Shown here: in pieces, positions 61,120-64,000 of the stretch | How positions within the stretch are numbered: position 1 is the stretch's first letter | Layout of the letters: each line of letters begins with the position of its first letter | Assembly (NCBI RefSeq): GCF_014643535.1 | Contig: NZ_BMJQ01000009.1 | Location: 62,001-126,000 of the forward strand | Direction: 5' to 3' | DNA from: Aliidongia dinghuensis | GTDB taxonomy: Bacteria > Pseudomonadota > Alphaproteobacteria > ATCC43930 > CGMCC-115725 | DNA length: 64,000 nucleotides | Translations under genes and position numbers: made by a program | Notes under the pieces: model-generated | What the model was told of the DNA's origin: nothing | The model's database searches: none | Seen by the model: only the letters and a program-made list of their open reading frames with translations

Positions 61120-62076
61120 ATGGTTGATGCCAAATTGACCTTGGATCCCAGCGAGAGGCATTTGACGGAAGCGGATCTCGAACGGCGGCGCGCGCTGGTC
61201 GGGCTTGAACAGCCGGACATCGCCCGCCTCTCCGCGATCGGCCCGCTGATTACCGACAATGCCGAGAAGATCGCCGCCAGCTTCTTCAATTATCTCTCCC
61301 GCATCGACGAGGCGTCGGAGCTGTTCAGGCGCCGCGATTGGCTCGACGAGGCAAAGCGACTCAAGATCGAGCATGTCCGGGCCATGGGCCTCGGCGAATA
61401 CAGTGCCACCTATCTCGGCCAGCGGGTCCGCCTGGCGCAGCTCTACACGCGCGCCGGCATCACCGTTCAGACCTTCCTCGCCGCCTTTCATCATCTCGTC
61501 CAATCGATCGATGCGGAAATCCTGAGCAACCGCGAGCGGCCCGCGCAGGACGCGATCCATGACGTCATGACGTTCAACAAGCTCGCGTTCTTCGACATCA
61601 CGATCATGGTCGAGGTCATGATCGCCGAGCGCGAGCGGACGATCGCCCTCCAGCAGGAAGCGATCCGGGAACTGTCGACGCCGGTGCTGCAGGTCCGCGA
61701 CCGTCTGCTGATCCTGCCGATCATCGGCGTGCTGGATTCGCAGCGAGCGAAGCAGCTGACCGAAAGCCTGCTCCATGCGATCCGCACGACGCGCGCCAAG
61801 ATGGCCGTCATGGACATCACCGGCGTCGCCGCCGTCGATTCCAAGGTGGCGAACCATCTGATGCAGACCGTCGCCGCGGCGCGGCTCATGGGTGCCAAGG
61901 TGATCATCACGGGCCTGTCGGCCGACGTGGCGCAGGCGCTCGTGGCGCTGGGCGTGGATCTGGGGCCGCTCAATACGGTGGGCGACCTGCAGGGCGGCCT
62001 CGAGGAGGCGGAGGCGCAACTGGGATACAAAGTCGTGCTCAACGGCTCCCCGGTATCGCCGGCCTACGCCCAGTAA
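61120..62076 (+). CDS. rsbR: RsbR-type stressosome sensor (globin-like domain + STAS)
   Basis: The start is placed at ATG 61120 (GGGGACAG upstream), giving 318 residues; ATG 61081 in the same frame is possible. The N-terminal about 160 residues have a globin-coupled-sensor layout, with a likely proximal His in RLKIEHVRAMG and a following YLGQRVRLAQLYTRAGI. A STAS domain (about 195-305) follows, with the conserved Thr234 of DITGVAAVDS, the kind of residue phosphorylated by RsbT; Thr264 in IITGL may be a second site. It forms the stressosome core with RsbS and could sense oxygen or redox through heme. Confidence 0.85.
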   Translation: MVDAKLTLDPSERHLTEADLERRRALVGLEQPDIARLSAIGPLITDNAEKIAASFFNYLSRIDEASELFRRRDWLDEAKRLKIEHVRAMGLGEYSATYLGQRVRLAQLYTRAGITVQTFLAAFHHLVQSIDAEILSNRERPAQDAIHDVMTFNKLAFFDITIMVEVMIAERERTIALQQEAIRELSTPVLQVRDRLLILPIIGVLDSQRAKQLTESLLHAIRTTRAKMAVMDITGVAAVDSKVANHLMQTVAAARLMGAKVIITGLSADVAQALVALGVDLGPLNTVGDLQGGLEEAEAQLGYKVVLNGSPVSPAYAQ

Positions 62077-62088
62077 GAGGCGGCGATC

Positions 62089-62463
62089 ATGGCCGTTCCT
62101 ATTATGAAGCAGGGTAACGTGCTCATCGCCTGCGTCCAGGCAGCCTTGAGCGACCGTGACCTCGTGCAGTTGAAGGACGAGCTGGCCTCGCAGATCGGCC
62201 GGCTGCGCTCGCGCGGCATCATCATCGACGTCTCGACGCTCGACGTCATGGATTCCTTTGCCACCCGAACCTTGCGCAGCATCGCGCAGACGGCGCGGCT
62301 GCGCGGGGCCGAGACCGTCATCGTGGGCATTCAGCCCGACGTGGCGTTCGCCATGGTGCAACTGGGGCTCGCACTGGACGACGTGACCACGGCACTCGAT
62401 CTCGAGGAGGGGCTTGAGTTGCTGAAGTCTTTGCAAGTCGGCGATGCCCGCCCCGGCGCCTGA
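62089..62463 (+). CDS. rsbS: RsbS-type STAS scaffold protein
   Basis: The 124-residue protein is a single STAS domain like RsbS: MKQGNVLIACVQAALSDRDL, IIIDVSTLDVMDSFATRTLR with the phospho-acceptor Ser49, and VIVGIQPDVAFAMVQLGL. RsbS builds the stressosome core with RsbR and holds RsbT until phosphorylated. It starts 12 bp after rsbR and its end overlaps rsbT by 20 bp, so the stoichiometry is coupled by translation. Confidence 0.92.
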   Translation: MAVPIMKQGNVLIACVQAALSDRDLVQLKDELASQIGRLRSRGIIIDVSTLDVMDSFATRTLRSIAQTARLRGAETVIVGIQPDVAFAMVQLGLALDDVTTALDLEEGLELLKSLQVGDARPGA

Positions 62464-62857
62464 CGCCTTCGTCGTCCGCGTGGCGGAGGACGTCGACGTG
62501 GTCGTGGCGCGCCAGAAAGGCCGCGAGATGGCGCAGCAGCTGGGCCTCGCCGGCACCGATCTGACGCTGATCGCGACCGCGATCTCAGAGATCGCGCGCA
62601 ACATCGTGAACTACGCCGGCCGTGGCGAGATCCGCTTCGCGCCCACGAAGGCGGGCGGACGCACCGGCATCGAGATCGTGGCGACCGACGAAGGGCCTGG
62701 GATCGCGGACATCGAGCTCGCCATGCGCGACGGCTATTCGACCGGCAAGAGCCTGGGCCTCGGCCTGCCGGGCGCCAGGCGCCTGATGGACGAGTTCGCG
62801 ATCCAGTCCACGGTCGGGTCGGGCACGACGGTCACCATGACGAAATGGATCAAATGA
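62444..62857 (+). CDS. rsbT: RsbT-type serine kinase (switch protein)
   Basis: The 137-residue protein has the GHKL ATPase motifs of RsbT: the N box SEIARNIVNYAGRG, G1 TDEGPGI and G2 KSLGLGLPGARRLMDEF. In Bacillus, RsbT phosphorylates RsbS and RsbR and then leaves the complex to activate RsbU. It overlaps the rsbS end and lies one base before the phosphatase gene. Confidence 0.93.
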   Translation: MPAPAPDAFVVRVAEDVDVVVARQKGREMAQQLGLAGTDLTLIATAISEIARNIVNYAGRGEIRFAPTKAGGRTGIEIVATDEGPGIADIELAMRDGYSTGKSLGLGLPGARRLMDEFAIQSTVGSGTTVTMTKWIK

Positions 62858-62858
62858 C

Positions 62859-63479
62859 GTGTCGGACGCGTCCAACCTCGCCGGCATCATGGAATGGGGC
62901 GTCGCGGCCCGGCCGCTGGCGAGCGAAAGCGTGTCTGGCGATCTGCACCTCGTTCTGCCGGTCGACCGCGGCGTCCTGCTCGCGGTCATCGACGGCCTCG
63001 GCCACGGCCCCGAAGCGGCGTTTGCCGCCGAGGCCACGGCAGCGGCCCTGGCCGAAGGGCTGCATCTGCCGCTGGTAGAGCTGGTGCGGCATTGTCATGA
63101 ACGGCTTCGCAAGACGCGTGGCGTCGTCATGAGTCTCGCGGCCGTCGAGCCGGAGCGAGGCCGCCTCTCCTGGATCGGCGTCGGGAATATCGAAACCGTC
63201 CTGTTCCGCGCCGATCCGGCGACCCGGCCCGGCCGCGAAGCGCTCCTGTGCCGCAGCGGCGTCGTGGGCTATCAGCTGCCGCCGCTGCGCCTCTATGAAA
63301 TGCCGATCTTCGCGGGCGACGTGCTGATGCTCGCGACGGACGGGCTGCACAACAGCTTTTCCGAACGGTCGCCGATCGGCGAGCCCCCGCAGACCGTCGC
63401 AACCGACTGTTTGGACCGGTACGGCAAGACGACGGATGATGGCCTGATCCTGGTCGCCCGCTATCTCGGAGCATCCTGA
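62859..63479 (+). CDS. rsbX: RsbX-type PP2C serine phosphatase
   Basis: The 206-residue protein starts at GTG 62859. It is a SpoIIE/PP2C-fold phosphatase: [22 protein letters not shown] contains the metal-binding Asp-Gly, [13 protein letters not shown] follows, and [13 protein letters not shown] provides the second acidic motif. It resembles RsbX, which resets the stressosome by removing phosphate from RsbR and RsbS. Its stop overlaps the kinase start (TGATG). Confidence 0.9.
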   Translation: MSDASNLAGIMEWGVAARPLASESVSGDLHLVLPVDRGVLLAVIDGLGHGPEAAFAAEATAAALAEGLHLPLVELVRHCHERLRKTRGVVMSLAAVEPERGRLSWIGVGNIETVLFRADPATRPGREALLCRSGVVGYQLPPLRLYEMPIFAGDVLMLATDGLHNSFSERSPIGEPPQTVATDCLDRYGKTTDDGLILVARYLGAS

Positions 63480-64000
63480 TGGAGAGCCTCCAGCAAGAAC
63501 GCCTCGAGCAATATGCCAAGGCGCTGAGAGCGCACCTGACGGCGCCGGGCGAACTCGAGCTCAACTATGCTTACGAGTTCGGCCGTGTCGCTATGAGCCA
63601 CGGGCTGGGTGTGCTGGACACGGCGATCCTCTATCACACGGCCCTCAAGGCAGCGACCAAGTCGTTCAGCCGAGCCGCGATCGAGCGTTCGATCGACATG
63701 GCGTCGGAGTTCCTGGCCGAGAGCCTGTCGCCGTTCGAGATGCAGCTGCGCGGTTACCAGGAGAGCAACGCGCGCCTGACGGCGGCGAACGAGGCCCTGC
63801 AGGCCGCCAACGACCAGCTGGCGCGCCAGGCGATGGAGCTGGCCGCCAACGCTGCCCAGCTGGCGCTCGCCCGCACCACAGCCGAGGCGGCGAGCGAGAG
63901 CAAGTCGCAGTTCCTCGCGGTCATGAGCCATGAGCTGCGCACGCCGCTGACCGCGCTCATCGGCTTCTCGGAACTGCTGCTGCAGGAAAACTTCACGCCG
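63479..64000 (+). CDS. RsbU-N-like domain / histidine kinase fusion (3' end cut by window)
   Basis: The frame is open from ATG 63479 to the window edge (174 residues visible). Residues 1-90 resemble the RsbU N-terminal RsbT-binding domain: [38 protein letters not shown] and [21 protein letters not shown] coiled coil (about 90-140) leads into a HisKA domain with His151 in [18 protein letters not shown]. The ATPase part must lie beyond the edge. In place of an RsbU phosphatase, RsbT would thus control a histidine kinase. This reading rests on the partial sequence. Confidence 0.85.
   Translation, partial: MESLQQERLEQYAKALRAHLTAPGELELNYAYEFGRVAMSHGLGVLDTAILYHTALKAATKSFSRAAIERSIDMASEFLAESLSPFEMQLRGYQESNARLTAANEALQAANDQLARQAMELAANAAQLALARTTAEAASESKSQFLAVMSHELRTPLTALIGFSELLLQENFTP

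Noticed and set aside
1-64000. CRISPR array, prophage or integrated plasmid
   Set aside because: No regularly spaced direct repeats with spacers, no phage structural or integrase genes, and no plasmid replication genes were seen. The only mobile-element trace is the IS481 remnant.

Overview
The window is GC-rich DNA with short gaps, many ATGA/GTGA start-stop overlaps and frequent GTG/TTG starts. It looks like the chromosome of a large-genome free-living alphaproteobacterium. The glyQ-glyS-ppdK-meaB order, the AcuI/SCP2-thiolase pair, the class III cyclase and the long-chain polyprenyl diphosphate synthase suggest Rhodospirillales-like ancestry. That placement is an inference; no taxonomic marker such as rRNA is present.

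Layout. 0-3.4 kb: a truncated peroxiredoxin-like/2OG-oxygenase fusion, a DUF1045 2H phosphoesterase overlapping a divergent class III nucleotidyl cyclase, and a hexapeptide acetyltransferase. 3.5-7.7 kb: an exported FecR-domain protein followed by an exported TPR-CHAT (caspase-like) protein. 7.7-12.3 kb: an Ada-AlkA repair fusion coupled to a PEP-mutase-like lyase, an RluA pseudouridine synthase and small housekeeping or unknown genes. 12.5-15.3 kb: a MASE1 hybrid histidine kinase. 15.4-22.5 kb: metabolic genes (SRPBCC, YciI, EamA exporter, AcuI, thiolase, dihydroorotase) and a predicted Tat-exported protein.

22.6-47.5 kb is dominated by surface-glycan biosynthesis: an asparagine-synthase-like protein lacking the catalytic Cys, an acyltransferase, an O-antigen ligase, GT4 and GT9 glycosyltransferases, methyltransferases and two unrelated sulfotransferases. 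The part from about 29.6 to 37.1 kb is visibly lower in GC, with different codon use, and holds a decayed IS481-type transposase, which indicates horizontal acquisition. Between 37 and 47 kb are SEL1 and lipoprotein genes, an ArsR-SRPBCC pair, another membrane glycan protein converging on a GT9 enzyme, YgfZ, an exported chorismate mutase and small enzymes.

47.5-60.8 kb is mostly core: an ArsR regulator with an SDR, MeaB, PPDK, GlyS, GlyQ, SppA/SohB, a SGNH hydrolase, TrmN6, DUF2007, polyprenyl synthase and tRNA-Pro(CGG) with a strong terminator. The right end (61.1-64.0 kb) is an RsbR-RsbS-RsbT-RsbX stressosome operon. Its last gene, cut by the window edge, encodes an RsbU-N-like domain joined to a histidine kinase, so the stress signal probably flows into phosphorelay signalling rather than a PP2C/sigma-B cascade.

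A second notable pattern is a set of unrelated short tandem duplications, mostly with a 15-bp unit, lying at or near gene ends throughout the window (18921, 21411, 24171, 25764, 38764, 42181 and 56847; a 21-bp unit at 47576; a 14-bp unit at 58451). Several create or move start or stop codons or extend protein termini.
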